Assembly (NCBI GenBank): GCA_959599915.1
Contig: CAUGJE010000003.1
Location: 1 to 64,000, forward strand
DNA: 64,000 nt
DNA from: an uncultured Collinsella sp.
GTDB taxonomy: Bacteria > Actinomycetota > Coriobacteriia > Coriobacteriales > Coriobacteriaceae
Reading direction: 5' to 3'
The notes below the pieces were generated by a model. That model made no database searches. It was not told the origin of the DNA and saw only the letters and a list, made by a program, of their open reading frames with translations. Of this stretch, positions 1-9,650 are shown in pieces; within the stretch, counting starts at the first letter, position 1, and the number at the start of each line of letters is the position of its first letter. Both the position numbers and the translations under genes were made by a program.

Positions 1-132
1 CGCGGACTTTCATGCCGGGGGCTCCCAATGTTTTTATGTCCTGCTCATATCGTCTGTGCCGGCACTTGGGGACGGTCCTTATGTCAAGAGATTGGTGCAA
101 GAGGGATAGGTTGCCTTGTGCCAATCTAAATA
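1..132. other. Intergenic stretch with degenerate GGGAC-type repeat
   Basis: No gene is visible. Positions 56-83 hold a fragment of the GGGAC-loop repeat (core CTTGGGGACGGTCCTTAT at about 65-82) that occurs intact elsewhere in the window, but its right stem arm is missing here. Confidence 0.5.
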
Positions 133-199
133 AGTTGCGGTGAGATAGTTCTTGAATTGGCCTTTTTGAGGGCTAAACAGGAACTATCTCACCGCAACT
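133..199. repeat. Long hairpin repeat, GGCTAAA-loop family copy 1
   Basis: A perfect 19-bp inverted repeat (133-151 with 181-199) encloses a 29-nt loop containing GGCC, a T-run and GGGCTAAACAG. Outer arms begin GTTGCGG and end CCGCAACT, as in the copy near 9950-10013. It lies 27 bases downstream of the stop of the minus-strand gene at 226-2010 and may end its transcript, though no strong T-run follows. Confidence 0.75.
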
Positions 200-225
200 G
201 CGTTGGGGCGTTTTTGGCAACCGGC

Positions 226-2010
226 TTACTTGCTCGCGAACAACCAGATTGCGATGATCACCAGAATTGCGGCGATGATGCAGACGATGGCTCCGGTGAA
301 TTTGACGCGTGAGTCGCGGGTTCGCTTGCGCACGTCGTCTTCGGCGGCCTCGAGCTGAGCTACTTCGCGCACGGTTTCGGCGTGCTCGGCCTTGTCGCGA
401 GCCAGGGACCCCGCGAGCGATTCGGTGATCTCGGGATGGTCGTGTACCTCGGTCGCCTGCTCGATGATCGATTGGGCATGCGCGATGTTCGCCTGGGCAT
501 TGGCGATAGCCTGCTCTTGCTCTCGACGCGCCTTGTCCTCGGCAGTGATCTTCTCGCGCAGTTCGCGCTGACGAGTCGCGGCGGCTGTCTTCGCCGTCTG
601 CAGCTCGTCGCGCGCGGCATCGGCTTCGGTCGTCACGGCTTGGTGCGCGCGTTTTGCGTCGGCGATAGGGGCTTGAGCCTGCTCGACGGCCTGCTCGGCT
701 GCGGCAAGTGAGTGCTCAAGGTCGGCGGTGATGCGCGGGACATCTTCCTCGGCTTTGCGCAGGGCGTCGGCTGTGTCGGAAATCTGCATCGAAAGCTCGC
801 TGGTGCGCACCGTGTAATTGGCGGGATTTGCCGAAGGGTTGCGCTGCAGCTCGGCATACTCATGACGCAGCGTCTCGAGCTGGGCGCGCGTGGCGTCGAC
901 GGTTTGTTGTGCGGCCGCAATGCCGGCGTCTCGCTCGGCCTTCACCTTGTCGCGGATGCGCTTGGAATCCTCGAGGCGTCGAACGAGGCGGTTGCCGGTT
1001 TCGCGCGAGCTGGCTTCACGCGCCTCCACGGCGTCGAGCGCGGCTTTAAGGCGTCGCTCGGTGGCGTCGTCTTCTTCTTTCATTTGTTCGAGCTGTGCCT
1101 TGAGCTCTGCTGTCTTGGCGGCATGGGTATCGCGGCCGATTTCTGCCGCCTCCGCGGCCTTTTGAGCCGAGTCGATTGTCTGGCGTTGCTCGGTGACAAT
1201 TTGCTCGTAGCGCCCTGCGATATCCTGGCGCGTCTCGAGCTCCTCGCCTTGATCGGCGATACGCTGCTCGAGTTCGGCCAGATGGGCGCGGGCGTCCGCG
1301 AGCGCCTTCTTTGCGGCATTCATCTCGCGCATGGCCGAGGCGCCCTGAGCGATAAAGGTGCCCACGGCGTTCGCAGTGTTCGAGACAGCGGTTCCCAGAT
1401 CGCGGCTGGTTGCGGGGGCGTGCGGGGCAGTCGGGTGACCTGCGTCGGCAGCATCCGCATCGGCAGCCTGCGGCGCGGCGATATTGCCGGTACCGCCCTC
1501 GACCACAGAAAAGCCTGCTGCGTGCGGATCGACCGCGTCGGCGCCAATCGTAGGGTGCTCAAGCTGCAGGAACGAGGGCATGGTGCTGCCTTGATCGGCA
1601 ACGGGGGTCTCGCCGGGTACGAAGGTCGAGGCGGCCTCGGCGGCCTCCTCTTCTTCGGCGTCAACATCGGCGTCGGCCACGGCGTCTTTCATCGCTTTGA
1701 CGGCATCCATCATGGAGTCCATGACGGCGTCGAGCTCTTCTTCCGAAGACACCTCGATGGGGCCCGCTGCCTGTACCGCGGGCTTCGCATCGGGCTCGGC
1801 GCCACCCGGTTCCGACTGCTCGCCTTCGCCTTGCTCGACAGTATCATCTGCGTCTGTGGCCTTATCTGCGGTGGCGTGCACATCTTCGTCGGATGCATCG
1901 GCTGATACATTCGCGGGCGCATCGGCGCAGGTAGGAGTGTCGCAGCCGTCGATGGCGTCTGCGGAATGATCAATATGCTGTTGAGTCTGGGGGTCCAGCT
2001 CGTCTGTCAT
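226..2010 (-). CDS. Tail-anchored acidic coiled-coil protein of unknown function
   Basis: The product is about 594 residues. An Asp/Glu/Ala-rich low-complexity N-terminal third (many Ala-Asp-Ala repeats) is followed by a long Glu/Ala/Gln/Arg-rich helical region that reads as a coiled coil. One hydrophobic segment lies at the extreme C-terminus (AIVCIIAAILVIIAIWLF, then Ala-Ser-Lys), with no N-terminal signal peptide. I infer a tail-anchored membrane protein with a large cytoplasmic rod, perhaps structural or in envelope organisation; no family is recognised. The ATG at 2010 was chosen because AGGAG lies 9 bases upstream; an in-frame ATG at 2016 is too close to that site, and the ORF extending to 2121 lacks one. 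Confidence 0.8.
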   Translation of the reverse strand: MTDELDPQTQQHIDHSADAIDGCDTPTCADAPANVSADASDEDVHATADKATDADDTVEQGEGEQSEPGGAEPDAKPAVQAAGPIEVSSEEELDAVMDSMMDAVKAMKDAVADADVDAEEEEAAEAASTFVPGETPVADQGSTMPSFLQLEHPTIGADAVDPHAAGFSVVEGGTGNIAAPQAADADAADAGHPTAPHAPATSRDLGTAVSNTANAVGTFIAQGASAMREMNAAKKALADARAHLAELEQRIADQGEELETRQDIAGRYEQIVTEQRQTIDSAQKAAEAAEIGRDTHAAKTAELKAQLEQMKEEDDATERRLKAALDAVEAREASSRETGNRLVRRLEDSKRIRDKVKAERDAGIAAAQQTVDATRAQLETLRHEYAELQRNPSANPANYTVRTSELSMQISDTADALRKAEEDVPRITADLEHSLAAAEQAVEQAQAPIADAKRAHQAVTTEADAARDELQTAKTAAATRQRELREKITAEDKARREQEQAIANAQANIAHAQSIIEQATEVHDHPEITESLAGSLARDKAEHAETVREVAQLEAAEDDVRKRTRDSRVKFTGAIVCIIAAILVIIAIWLFASK

Positions 2011-2305
2011 AGGCATGTGCTCCTCATCGTTGTTTGTCACCCTATGATAAAGTCTCGCGTCGACATCCCGCGCGCTGCAGCAAAGTTTCAAAACGTGTTC
2101 GATGACTCGTTTGGCTGACAAAAATTCGGCCTCTTTATCCAGTTCGTGCTTGACATCCCCTTCGCCGAATAACGTTGTGCCGTTCGCCTGCTGCGGTCTT
2201 TATTTTTCACTTGAACACGTTAAAGTTGCATTTCAGCTTTTGGCGCGTGAATTTGGGTGCGCGCAGTCGGCGGGCGTGCCCGTCGTGATTTGAAAGGACT
2301 TTCTT
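2011..2305. other. Intergenic region between divergent genes
   Basis: This must hold the promoters of the coiled-coil gene (leftward) and the SDR gene (rightward). A TTGACA hexamer is at 2150-2155, but no convincing -10 sits at normal spacing. The SDR ribosome binding site AAAGGA is at about 2293-2298. Confidence 0.4.
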
Positions 2306-3106
2306 ATGGGACTTTTCACTGGCAAGACCGTGATTATCACCGGCGGCGGCAAGGCTACGCTTAAGGACGGCTCCGCTGGCTCCATCGGCTACGGCATCGA
2401 TATCGCTTTTGCCAAGGAGGGCGCAAACCTCGTCATTACCGGCCGCAACGTCGCCAAGCTCGAGGCTGCCAAGGAGTCTCTCGAGGCCGAGTACGGCGTT
2501 AAGGTTCTGCCTGTTCAGGCCGATGTCTCGGCTGGTCAGGACAACGAAGCCGTCGTCCAGAACGTCATCGACAAGGCCATCGAGGAGTTCGGCCGTATCG
2601 ATGCCGTCGTCAACAACGCTCAGGCCAGCGCTTCGGGCGTGACGATCGCCGATCACACCATGGACCAGTTCAACCTCGCCATTTACTCCGGTCTGTATGC
2701 TACTTACCTGTACATGCAGAAGGCCTATCCGCACCTGAAGGAGACCAAGGGCTCCGTGGTCAACTTTGCCTCGGGCGCCGGCCTGTTTGGCAACTATGGC
2801 CAGTGCAGCTATGCTGCCGCCAAGGAGGGCATCCGCGGCCTGACCCGCGTCGCCGCCAACGAGTGGGGCAAGGACGGCATCAACGTCAATATCGTTTGCC
2901 CGCTTGCCTGGACTGCTGCACTCGAGAACTTCCAGGATGCCTATCCCGAGGCGTTCAAAGCCAACGTCCACATGCCGCCGGCGGGTCACTACGGCGACGT
3001 CGAGAAGGAAATCGGCCGCGTGGTCGTTCAACTCTGCGGTCCCGACTTTAAGTACATGAACGGCGAGACCGTCACCCTCGAGGGCGGCATGGGCCAGCGT
3101 CCGTAG
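2306..3106 (+). CDS. Short-chain dehydrogenase/reductase (SDR) oxidoreductase
   Basis: A 266-residue classical SDR that oxidises or reduces an alcohol/ketone with NAD(P)H in the cytoplasm; the substrate cannot be told from sequence. The N-terminal Rossmann motif is unusual: TGGGK, an inserted stretch, then GSIGYG, instead of a compact TGxxxGxG. ITGRN after the second strand suggests NADP preference. VNNA (about residues 102-105) and a catalytic Ser in NFASGAG followed by YAAAK (about 170-174) complete the active site. AAAGGA lies 8 bases before the ATG. A hairpin terminator follows at 3181-3219, so it appears monocistronic. It is not similar to the Collinsella 7-beta-hydroxysteroid dehydrogenase as I remember it, so no bile-acid role is claimed. 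Confidence 0.85.
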   Translation: MGLFTGKTVIITGGGKATLKDGSAGSIGYGIDIAFAKEGANLVITGRNVAKLEAAKESLEAEYGVKVLPVQADVSAGQDNEAVVQNVIDKAIEEFGRIDAVVNNAQASASGVTIADHTMDQFNLAIYSGLYATYLYMQKAYPHLKETKGSVVNFASGAGLFGNYGQCSYAAAKEGIRGLTRVAANEWGKDGINVNIVCPLAWTAALENFQDAYPEAFKANVHMPPAGHYGDVEKEIGRVVVQLCGPDFKYMNGETVTLEGGMGQRP

Positions 3107-3154
3107 GATTACGCGGTTTTACCAAACCGCGTAACGGCTCGACGCTGCGCGGTC

Positions 3155-3219
3155 GCCAGAGCGACAACTTGTCATTCAAAGAGGACGGCATGACCAGAAG
3201 GTCAATGCCGCCCTCTTTT
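3155..3219 (+). terminator. Dispersed terminator repeat, copy 1
   Basis: The stem 3181-3195 pairs with 3200-3215 around an AGAA loop, followed by TTTT. About 25 bases upstream (GCCAGAGCGACAACTTGTC) plus the hairpin are nearly identical to 13366-13432 after the dipeptidase gene, so the terminator is part of a dispersed repeat of about 65 bp. Confidence 0.85.
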
Positions 3220-3315
3220 CATGCCAATTTGTTCGCCCTGGTGACCGCTCGCTGACGTTGTCAAAACAACGGCGTTGCCAAAACATCGGCGTTGGCGTGG
3301 CTGGTAAATAGCTCC

Positions 3316-3342
3316 ACTCATTGGGGACGTACTTAAATGAGT
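3316..3342 (+). repeat. GGGAC-loop hairpin repeat
   Basis: Stem ACTCATT (3316-3322) / AATGAGT (3336-3342), loop GGGGACGTACTTA. One member of a family with unrelated stems and a shared loop core. Confidence 0.65.
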
Positions 3343-3350
3343 ACCCGCAG

Positions 3351-3420
3351 AATGAGAGTGGATAATCTCCCGTTTTTGGTCGGTGTTTCGGGCAAAAGTG
3401 GGAGATTATCCACTCTCGTT
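3351..3420. repeat. Long hairpin repeat, possible GGCTAAA-loop family copy
   Basis: A perfect 18-bp inverted repeat, 3354-3371 with 3400-3417, extends to 21 bp if G-U pairs are allowed. The 28-nt loop contains TTGGTC and GGGCAAAAG, resembling the loop of the 133-199 element, but the stem sequence is unrelated. Confidence 0.7.
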
Positions 3421-3518
3421 AGGTGGGTGTCCGAAAATCCACGCTCATTTGCCGTGTCCCTGCCGCGCTCCCTCTTGCACCAGTTTCTGTCGAGTCGGTG
3501 CGGTTCGATGGTTGCTCG

Positions 3519-3524
3519 TATAAT
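3519..3524 (+). promoter_or_regulatory. Probable -10 box for tgt
   Basis: A perfect TATAAT lies 38 bases before the tgt start; no clear -35 is seen at 16-18 bp spacing. Confidence 0.5.
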
Positions 3525-3561
3525 GGGTTGCGTATGAGCCGCAACCAAGGAGTTCCAGTTT

Positions 3562-4701
<1,140 letters not shown>

Positions 4702-4850
4702 GGGCGAAAGACACGCTTGCAGAGCGTGGGCAACGGCAAAGGCTGAGCGGCAGCTGCTCGTCACATTCGCTGACGCCGGCTGCGCGACCGCTGACCGATG
4801 CCTTGCAAGCGCATAACGCATCGTGGGTACCATACCGAATAGTTGATGTT

Positions 4851-4897
4851 CGGGCGGGTGTTTGACGCATGGCGTCGACCCCGCCCGTTTCTATTTT
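4851..4897 (+). terminator. Hairpin and T-rich run before the LOG gene
   Basis: CGGGCGGG (4851-4858) pairs with CCCGCCCG (4880-4887), followed by TTTCTATTTT. It may terminate tgt transcription or attenuate the LOG gene, whose start is 16 bases further on. Confidence 0.5.
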
Positions 4898-4912
4898 CGA
4901 TAGGAGTATCCC

Positions 4913-5671
4913 ATGATTAAGAATGAGAACGTGGAGGGCGAGCCCGCCTACGACGAGACGTACCGACGCGGCCCCGTGGTCATGCGCGGCCCCATGATTC
5001 CTAAGGACAACACCTATGCCAATCTGCTGGCGCCTGAGGAGTCGACCGACTGGCTGCATGCCGATCCGTGGCGCGTGCTGCGTATTCAGGCCGAGTTTGT
5101 CGACGGCTTTGGCGCGCTTGCCGAGCTCGGACCCGCGGTGACCATCTTCGGTAGCGCCCGCACGCCCAAGACCGATCCGCTCTACAAGGCGGCGCGTACC
5201 GTCGGGCGCAAGATTGCCCAGCGCGGCGTGGCGGTCATCACCGGTGGCGGCCCCGGCATCATGGAAGCGGCCAACAGGGGAGCGGCGAGTGTCAACGGCA
5301 AGTCAGTTGGCCTGGGCATTGAATTGCCGCATGAGCAGGGGCTCAACAAATACGTAAACCTCGGCATGGACTTCCGCTACTTCTTTGTGCGCAAAACCAT
5401 GTTCGTTAAGTACAGCTCGGGCGCCATCGTATTTCCCGGCGGCTTTGGCACGCTCGACGAGATGTTCGAGGTTCTCACGCTGGTGCAGACGCACAAGGTC
5501 AAGCGCATGCCGCTCGTGCTGGTGGGCACCGAGTACTGGCAGGGCCTATTCGACTGGCTCAACGGCCCGGTGATGAGCACCGGTATGATTAGCCCGCTCG
5601 ATCCGGATCTGGTACACATTACCGACGACCTCAACGAGGCCGTTGACATTGCGCTCAGCGGGCTGATGTAG
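4913..5671 (+). CDS. LOG-family protein (TIGR00730, Lonely Guy type)
   Basis: A 252-residue protein of the Rossmann-fold LOG family, whose studied members are cytokinin-riboside/nucleoside 5'-monophosphate phosphoribohydrolases. The nucleotide-binding motif is GGGPGIMEAANRGA (about residues 111-124) and the second signature is PGGFGTLDE (about 174-182), both intact, so an active hydrolase is likely; the natural nucleotide substrate in bacteria of this kind is uncertain. An N-terminal extension of about 55 residues precedes the core. AGGAG lies just before the ATG. The gene stands alone. Confidence 0.9.
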   Translation: MIKNENVEGEPAYDETYRRGPVVMRGPMIPKDNTYANLLAPEESTDWLHADPWRVLRIQAEFVDGFGALAELGPAVTIFGSARTPKTDPLYKAARTVGRKIAQRGVAVITGGGPGIMEAANRGAASVNGKSVGLGIELPHEQGLNKYVNLGMDFRYFFVRKTMFVKYSSGAIVFPGGFGTLDEMFEVLTLVQTHKVKRMPLVLVGTEYWQGLFDWLNGPVMSTGMISPLDPDLVHITDDLNEAVDIALSGLM

Positions 5672-5701
5672 ATCAATCGTGCCCACGCGACATGAATACG
5701 C

Positions 5702-5753
5702 ATGGCAATCTGATGTTATCTAACATCAGATTGCCATTTATATTGGGTATACT
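5702..5753 (+). promoter_or_regulatory. Palindromic operator and -10 of the toxin-antitoxin operon
   Basis: A perfect 17-bp inverted repeat (5702-5718 / 5721-5737, two central bases TC) is followed at 5748-5753 by TATACT. It lies 48 bases before the antitoxin gene, the expected place for autoregulation by a RelB-type antitoxin. Confidence 0.75.
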
Positions 5754-5784
5754 GGTGTAAAAGACGAGGGCGAGGAGGTCGCAA

Positions 5785-6084
5785 ATGTCTACAGCAACAG
5801 TTAAGCCTACGACGGTTCGAATCGAAGAGGGGCTCAAGGAGCAGGCGACTGAGTTCTTGGATTCGGTCGGCCTCAGCCTCAATTCCTATCTCAATCTTGC
5901 CGTTCGGCAGCTTGTAAATCAGCGAAAGATTCCTTTTGAGATTGTAGGAAGGGCGGAGGTGCCCAACGAGGTGACGAGGCGCGCCATGGTGATCGCCGAG
6001 GCTCATGAGCTGGGGATTTTGCCGGACGATAGCCTGTCATTCAATAACGCTGATGAGCTTATGTCATTCCTCGATGAGGAATAG
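5785..6084 (+). CDS. RelB/DinJ-family antitoxin
   Basis: A 99-residue protein. Its N-terminus (TTVRIEEGLKEQATEFLDSVGLSLNSYLNLAVRQLV) has the ribbon-helix-helix pattern of DinJ/RelB antitoxins, which bind the operator and, through the C-terminal half, neutralise the toxin. The C-terminus ends with acidic residues (SFLDEE). GAGGAGG lies 7 bases before the ATG. The toxin gene starts 2 bases after the stop, and the palindrome upstream is the likely operator. Confidence 0.9.
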   Translation: MSTATVKPTTVRIEEGLKEQATEFLDSVGLSLNSYLNLAVRQLVNQRKIPFEIVGRAEVPNEVTRRAMVIAEAHELGILPDDSLSFNNADELMSFLDEE

Positions 6085-6086
6085 CG

Positions 6087-6395
6087 ATGTTCGAGATTAA
6101 AGTCGAGGCTCAATTTAAGGTGGACTACAAACGAACGATGCGCATCCATCCGCAGCTAAAAACCGAGTTTAAGGCAGCAGTCGCAGAGCTTGCAGCTCGC
6201 GGCTCGCTTCCCGCGGAATATGGCGCCCATGAGCTTTCAAACCCGGGCGGCAATTACAACGGCCACATCGATTTCCATCTATCCGATGGCTTGGTCGATG
6301 TGGTCGTTCTGTACTTGCCGCATAAGACTAATCCTGTGATCCGACTGGTGAGAATGGGCTCGCATGAGGAGTTATTTCAGGGCCCGCAGGGCTGA
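6087..6395 (+). CDS. YafQ/RelE-family mRNA interferase toxin
   Basis: A 102-residue protein of the RelE superfamily, ribosome-dependent endoribonucleases. Residues matching those reported as catalytic in E. coli YafQ are visible: a His in GAHELS, His and Asp in DFHLSD, and a His in GSHEELF at the C-terminus. The toxin therefore looks active. It is co-transcribed with the antitoxin (2-bp gap, no separate promoter). The start at 6087 has no strong ribosome binding site, consistent with translational coupling. Confidence 0.88.
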   Translation: MFEIKVEAQFKVDYKRTMRIHPQLKTEFKAAVAELAARGSLPAEYGAHELSNPGGNYNGHIDFHLSDGLVDVVVLYLPHKTNPVIRLVRMGSHEELFQGPQG

Positions 6396-6411
6396 TTGCT
6401 CGCTTATGTTT

Positions 6412-6475
6412 CGCGGGGAAATAGGGATTGATTCGCGGCCGATTGGCTAAAACAGCCCCTATTCCACCGTAACTG
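6412..6475. repeat. Hairpin repeat, GGCTAAAAC-loop family copy 2
   Basis: An imperfect stem (about 6412-6428 with 6454-6470) surrounds TTCGCGGCC then TTGGCTAAAACAG and ends CCACCGTAACT. The copy at 9950-10013 is homologous and in the same orientation. The right arm overlaps the last codons and stop of the helicase gene on the minus strand. Confidence 0.7.
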
Positions 6476-9470
6476 TTGGAGACGTCCCGTTCGTGGCTGC
6501 GACCTCCAGTTCTCCTCTTCGCTGGATTTCGCTTAAAAGCTCGGCTGCAACTTCGCTGCTTTTGAAACGGATGCTGCAGTCCTCTTTCTTAGGAAAGGCC
6601 AGTAACGGGATAGTTCCGTACCAGACGGTTTCCTCGTCAATTACTGACGCGCGCAGGCGCCCTTCGGCTTTGATGGAATAGTCGACGTTCATCTCGGTAA
6701 AAATCGCTTTCACGTCATTGTGCGGAGTCGAGGCAATTGAAATCTCAAGGGCAATCCCACGGGCGGCGGCGCCTGTGAGTACGGCAGCGAGCTTTGCGAG
6801 GCATGCAGCGGATGCGTAGGGCGCGGCAATAAAAATGCTTTTCGTTGCGCGCTCGATGTCATTCGCTAAGGCCTCCACGGCCCTTGCCGGCCTAACGAGG
6901 ATGTTTTGATCGGCCCGTTTGTTGTCATTTGCTGCAAAGATTTCATACCCCAGCTTGGCGTAGGTCTTGAGTCTCTTCTGGTACATGTGCGCGAGCATGG
7001 GTATCGACAAATCAACATAGTCGAATATCTCAACCCGCTGCTTGCCCTCGTGACTTCTATGTAGCCTGCCTGCCTGCTGCGTTATGCTGCCGTCCCAAGA
7101 TATCGGTGTGGCAATGAGCAGAGTGTCAAGGTAAGACAGGTCGAAACCCTCGCCCAGAAGGCCTTCGGTTGCGATGATAATTCGATGCTCATGCTCGAAG
7201 CAGGGAAGGCTGTTCAGTATTGCCTTTCTTTCTTTGGCGTCGATTTCTCCGGTTAAGAGTATAGGTTCGTGTCCGCGGCTTTGAAGCAGCCTACATAGCT
7301 CTTCGGCATGTTTTTTCCTTTTGGATAGCACAAGCGGATGTCGACCGTTTGACGCGGTCTCGAGGGCATCGTCGACAATTGCTTCGTTTCTCGCTGTGTG
7401 CGCACACAGGAGATCGAGAACTTGATTAAAGGACGCCCCTGGTTCGTAGGCGGGTAGTCGAACTCCGGTAAAACGCGGCCTAACAACGCGCTGAATTCCC
7501 TGTTGGATTGCTTGCGTTTTTGGATCAATGACATGGCGAAGCGGGCCGCAGAGCATTGAGAGTGCTCGCGTGAGTCCGTCCGAGCGTTCGGGCGTCGCGG
7601 AAAGGCCGTATACATATTTGGCTGGAGCGGATTTGAGGACGAGCTCAAGCTGTGGTACGGCTGCATGGTGACATTCATCACAGATGATGAGGCCGTAATC
7701 ACGAACGAACTCCTTGGCTATTGGTTCTCCGGTCTGGGGGTCCTTGCTGGACAGAGACTGGAATGAAGCAATGTCGATGAGATGGCTTATGGTGGTTTTG
7801 CCTCCTCCGATTTGGCCAATGAGCGGAGGCTGCCTTTTACTGATTCGTCCTTTTGGGGTTCGAACTGGCTTTCTGTTATCCGTAATGTCGATAAACCGTT
7901 CGAGCTGGGATTTCCATTGGGCAATGAGCGCAGTCTTGGGAACGATGACAAGCGTTGGAAGACCGATGGCAGCAATAAGATAGGCCCCAATGACGGTTTT
8001 CCCGAAACCCGTCGGCGCGGACATGATCCCGTCTTCATAGTTGAGCATCTGTTCGGCGGCAATTTGCTGTTCAGGGCGAAGAGCCCCTTTAAATGTCATC
8101 ACAATTGGATTGCCCGACATGCGCTTGTCTGAATAGTGAGCAGAAGCGCCGGCTTCTTGAAGCAGCCGCTCGAGTTGAGCTTTACAGCCTCTGGGAATCG
8201 CAACGCAGCCATCTCTAAGTTCACTGAGGTCTATGTACCGCGGTTTGCCAAATACTGATTGGTGCATTGATTGGGCACGGAAGAATTCCGGGTTGGCAAA
8301 TGTTGCAAGCCTGCGAACCTCCATCTGGGCGGCCGGGCTCAGAGATCTTTCGGTTATGTAGAGCATATCGGCTTGCGTGACGGGTAGCGATGACGGGAAG
8401 TCCTGCAGCGTGAGCGGAAGCCGCTTTCGCGGCCTCTGAGAATGTGGCGCGGCGGTGTTTCCCGCCACTGCAGCTGATATTCCATGCGGTTTATTGTCGA
8501 TGCTTTCGATTAGATTTTGCACCGTTGCATGTGGAACCAGCTGAATTTGTGAAAGGTAAAGCCATTGATCGGGAAAGGGCTCAAATTGCTCGTCAACAAA
8601 TACACTGTTCCCTTTTCGCTGCGCTTTTCCTTGAAAAGGCAGTGCTATGAGATTTCCGAAGCCGCCCTCAGGAATGGTGGACTGCGCGGGCAGCATCCGG
8701 TCAAAAGCTTCAAAGGTGATTGTCTTGTTGAGCGCCGCCGCTTCGGTGATAAGGCTGCTTCCAAATTCTCGTGCGATCTTTGCGCTGGTGAGCTCTAGGA
8801 AGAAAAACCAGACATGTGCGCCGTTACCTGATCTCGATCGCTCGACTGCAGCATCGATCCCATGGTTTTTTGCGACAAGCCGAATGGCGTTTGTCGCTTC
8901 TTTCCAATCGGCTCCGTCAAAGTCGATGACCAGGACTTTTGTGTTACTGTCACTATCGAGAACGTATTGACCTATGACGTCTCGGAGCCTGTCGTCGTTG
9001 CCTTTGAAATGGGCGATGATCGCGGCATCGCTCAGCTTGGGGAAGATGCGGTTGCCGCATTCCGCGCATTTGGTTTTCTGACGATTTACTTTGGGGCAAA
9101 TGCTTGCCTTCCATTCATTTGCGCAGGCGGGTGTATAGCCGATGCCCCCGTCTTTTCTGCGGTACCCATGAGCGTAAACATCTTTGCGGCCAGTAAAGAG
9201 ATTGCGAAAGAGTTCCAGTTTGTCGCGCGCTGGGCTCGCACTGGTGACGATTCCTTCGACCTGTGCCCGTCTATCGAAAGATTCGCCAGCTTTCTCCCAT
9301 TCTTCCAGTGTTGCGTAACGGATGTCTGGACCGTTGCCGCAGATGACGATTTGGCTGTGCGGCTCCGATACATGGGCGACGGTTTTCTTGAATTGGAATA
9401 GCGTACCCCCGATGAGGGCGTATTGATGCGTGACGGTGCTCATGTAAATGCCGTTCTTGTCGGAGTTCAT
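6459..9470 (-). CDS. AEP-type primase domain fused to SF2 helicase and PLD-like domain
   Basis: A 1003-residue multidomain protein. Residues about 85-305 match the archaeo-eukaryotic primase domain found in TOTE-type conflict systems: GYTPACANEW, a Cys cluster (Cys116, 125, 135, 138), catalytic DFD (183-185), ERSRSGNGAHVWFFF (210-224) and GGFGNLIALP. A helicase of superfamily 2 follows: APTGFGKT (about 483-490), DECHH (about 596-600), SATPER, and a C-terminal helicase half (EGLLGEGFDL, QQAGRLHR). The last 130 residues resemble a phospholipase-D-like domain whose HxK is replaced (LRASVIDEETVWYG), so nuclease activity is doubtful. Likely role: DNA-based defence or repair, by inference. Neither candidate start (9470, or ATG at 9443) has a good ribosome binding site. 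Codon use is less GC-biased than in neighbours. Confidence 0.85.
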   Translation of the reverse strand: MNSDKNGIYMSTVTHQYALIGGTLFQFKKTVAHVSEPHSQIVICGNGPDIRYATLEEWEKAGESFDRRAQVEGIVTSASPARDKLELFRNLFTGRKDVYAHGYRRKDGGIGYTPACANEWKASICPKVNRQKTKCAECGNRIFPKLSDAAIIAHFKGNDDRLRDVIGQYVLDSDSNTKVLVIDFDGADWKEATNAIRLVAKNHGIDAAVERSRSGNGAHVWFFFLELTSAKIAREFGSSLITEAAALNKTITFEAFDRMLPAQSTIPEGGFGNLIALPFQGKAQRKGNSVFVDEQFEPFPDQWLYLSQIQLVPHATVQNLIESIDNKPHGISAAVAGNTAAPHSQRPRKRLPLTLQDFPSSLPVTQADMLYITERSLSPAAQMEVRRLATFANPEFFRAQSMHQSVFGKPRYIDLSELRDGCVAIPRGCKAQLERLLQEAGASAHYSDKRMSGNPIVMTFKGALRPEQQIAAEQMLNYEDGIMSAPTGFGKTVIGAYLIAAIGLPTLVIVPKTALIAQWKSQLERFIDITDNRKPVRTPKGRISKRQPPLIGQIGGGKTTISHLIDIASFQSLSSKDPQTGEPIAKEFVRDYGLIICDECHHAAVPQLELVLKSAPAKYVYGLSATPERSDGLTRALSMLCGPLRHVIDPKTQAIQQGIQRVVRPRFTGVRLPAYEPGASFNQVLDLLCAHTARNEAIVDDALETASNGRHPLVLSKRKKHAEELCRLLQSRGHEPILLTGEIDAKERKAILNSLPCFEHEHRIIIATEGLLGEGFDLSYLDTLLIATPISWDGSITQQAGRLHRSHEGKQRVEIFDYVDLSIPMLAHMYQKRLKTYAKLGYEIFAANDNKRADQNILVRPARAVEALANDIERATKSIFIAAPYASAACLAKLAAVLTGAAARGIALEISIASTPHNDVKAIFTEMNVDYSIKAEGRLRASVIDEETVWYGTIPLLAFPKKEDCSIRFKSSEVAAELLSEIQRRGELEVAATNGTSPTVTVE

Positions 9471-9650
9471 TGAAATGAGGGTACGTTATTTTGATTTTTA
9501 AGGGACTCGACTCTGATTTTGGTTCGGTGATAGCGGAGTACAGCTCCGTGAGTGGTGTTTGGCTGATGTCAAAATGTGCGGTAGCTGTTGCTGAATGGGT
9601 TTTGGCGGCCATGAGGTGGGCTGGAGGCGCAGGAAACTATCCTCGAATAG
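9471..9650. other. Upstream region of the primase-helicase gene
   Basis: AT-richer non-coding DNA that should hold the promoter of the leftward primase-helicase gene. Short ORFs here have no start signals or recognisable sequence. Confidence 0.4.

Noticed and set aside
712..1905. 397-codon plus-strand frame opposite the coiled-coil gene
   Set aside because: Gly/Arg/Leu-rich shadow without ribosome binding site; the minus-strand gene has a consistent coiled coil, anchor and start.
2306..3106. Bile-acid hydroxysteroid dehydrogenase assignment for the SDR
   Set aside because: Only general SDR motifs are visible, and the nucleotide-binding loop is unlike the Collinsella 7-beta enzyme as I recall it.
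5812..5823. GGTTCGAATC, resembling a tRNA T-loop
   Set aside because: It lies inside the antitoxin reading frame, with no acceptor stem, anticodon arm or CCA context. The similar string near 44983 is inside pglX.
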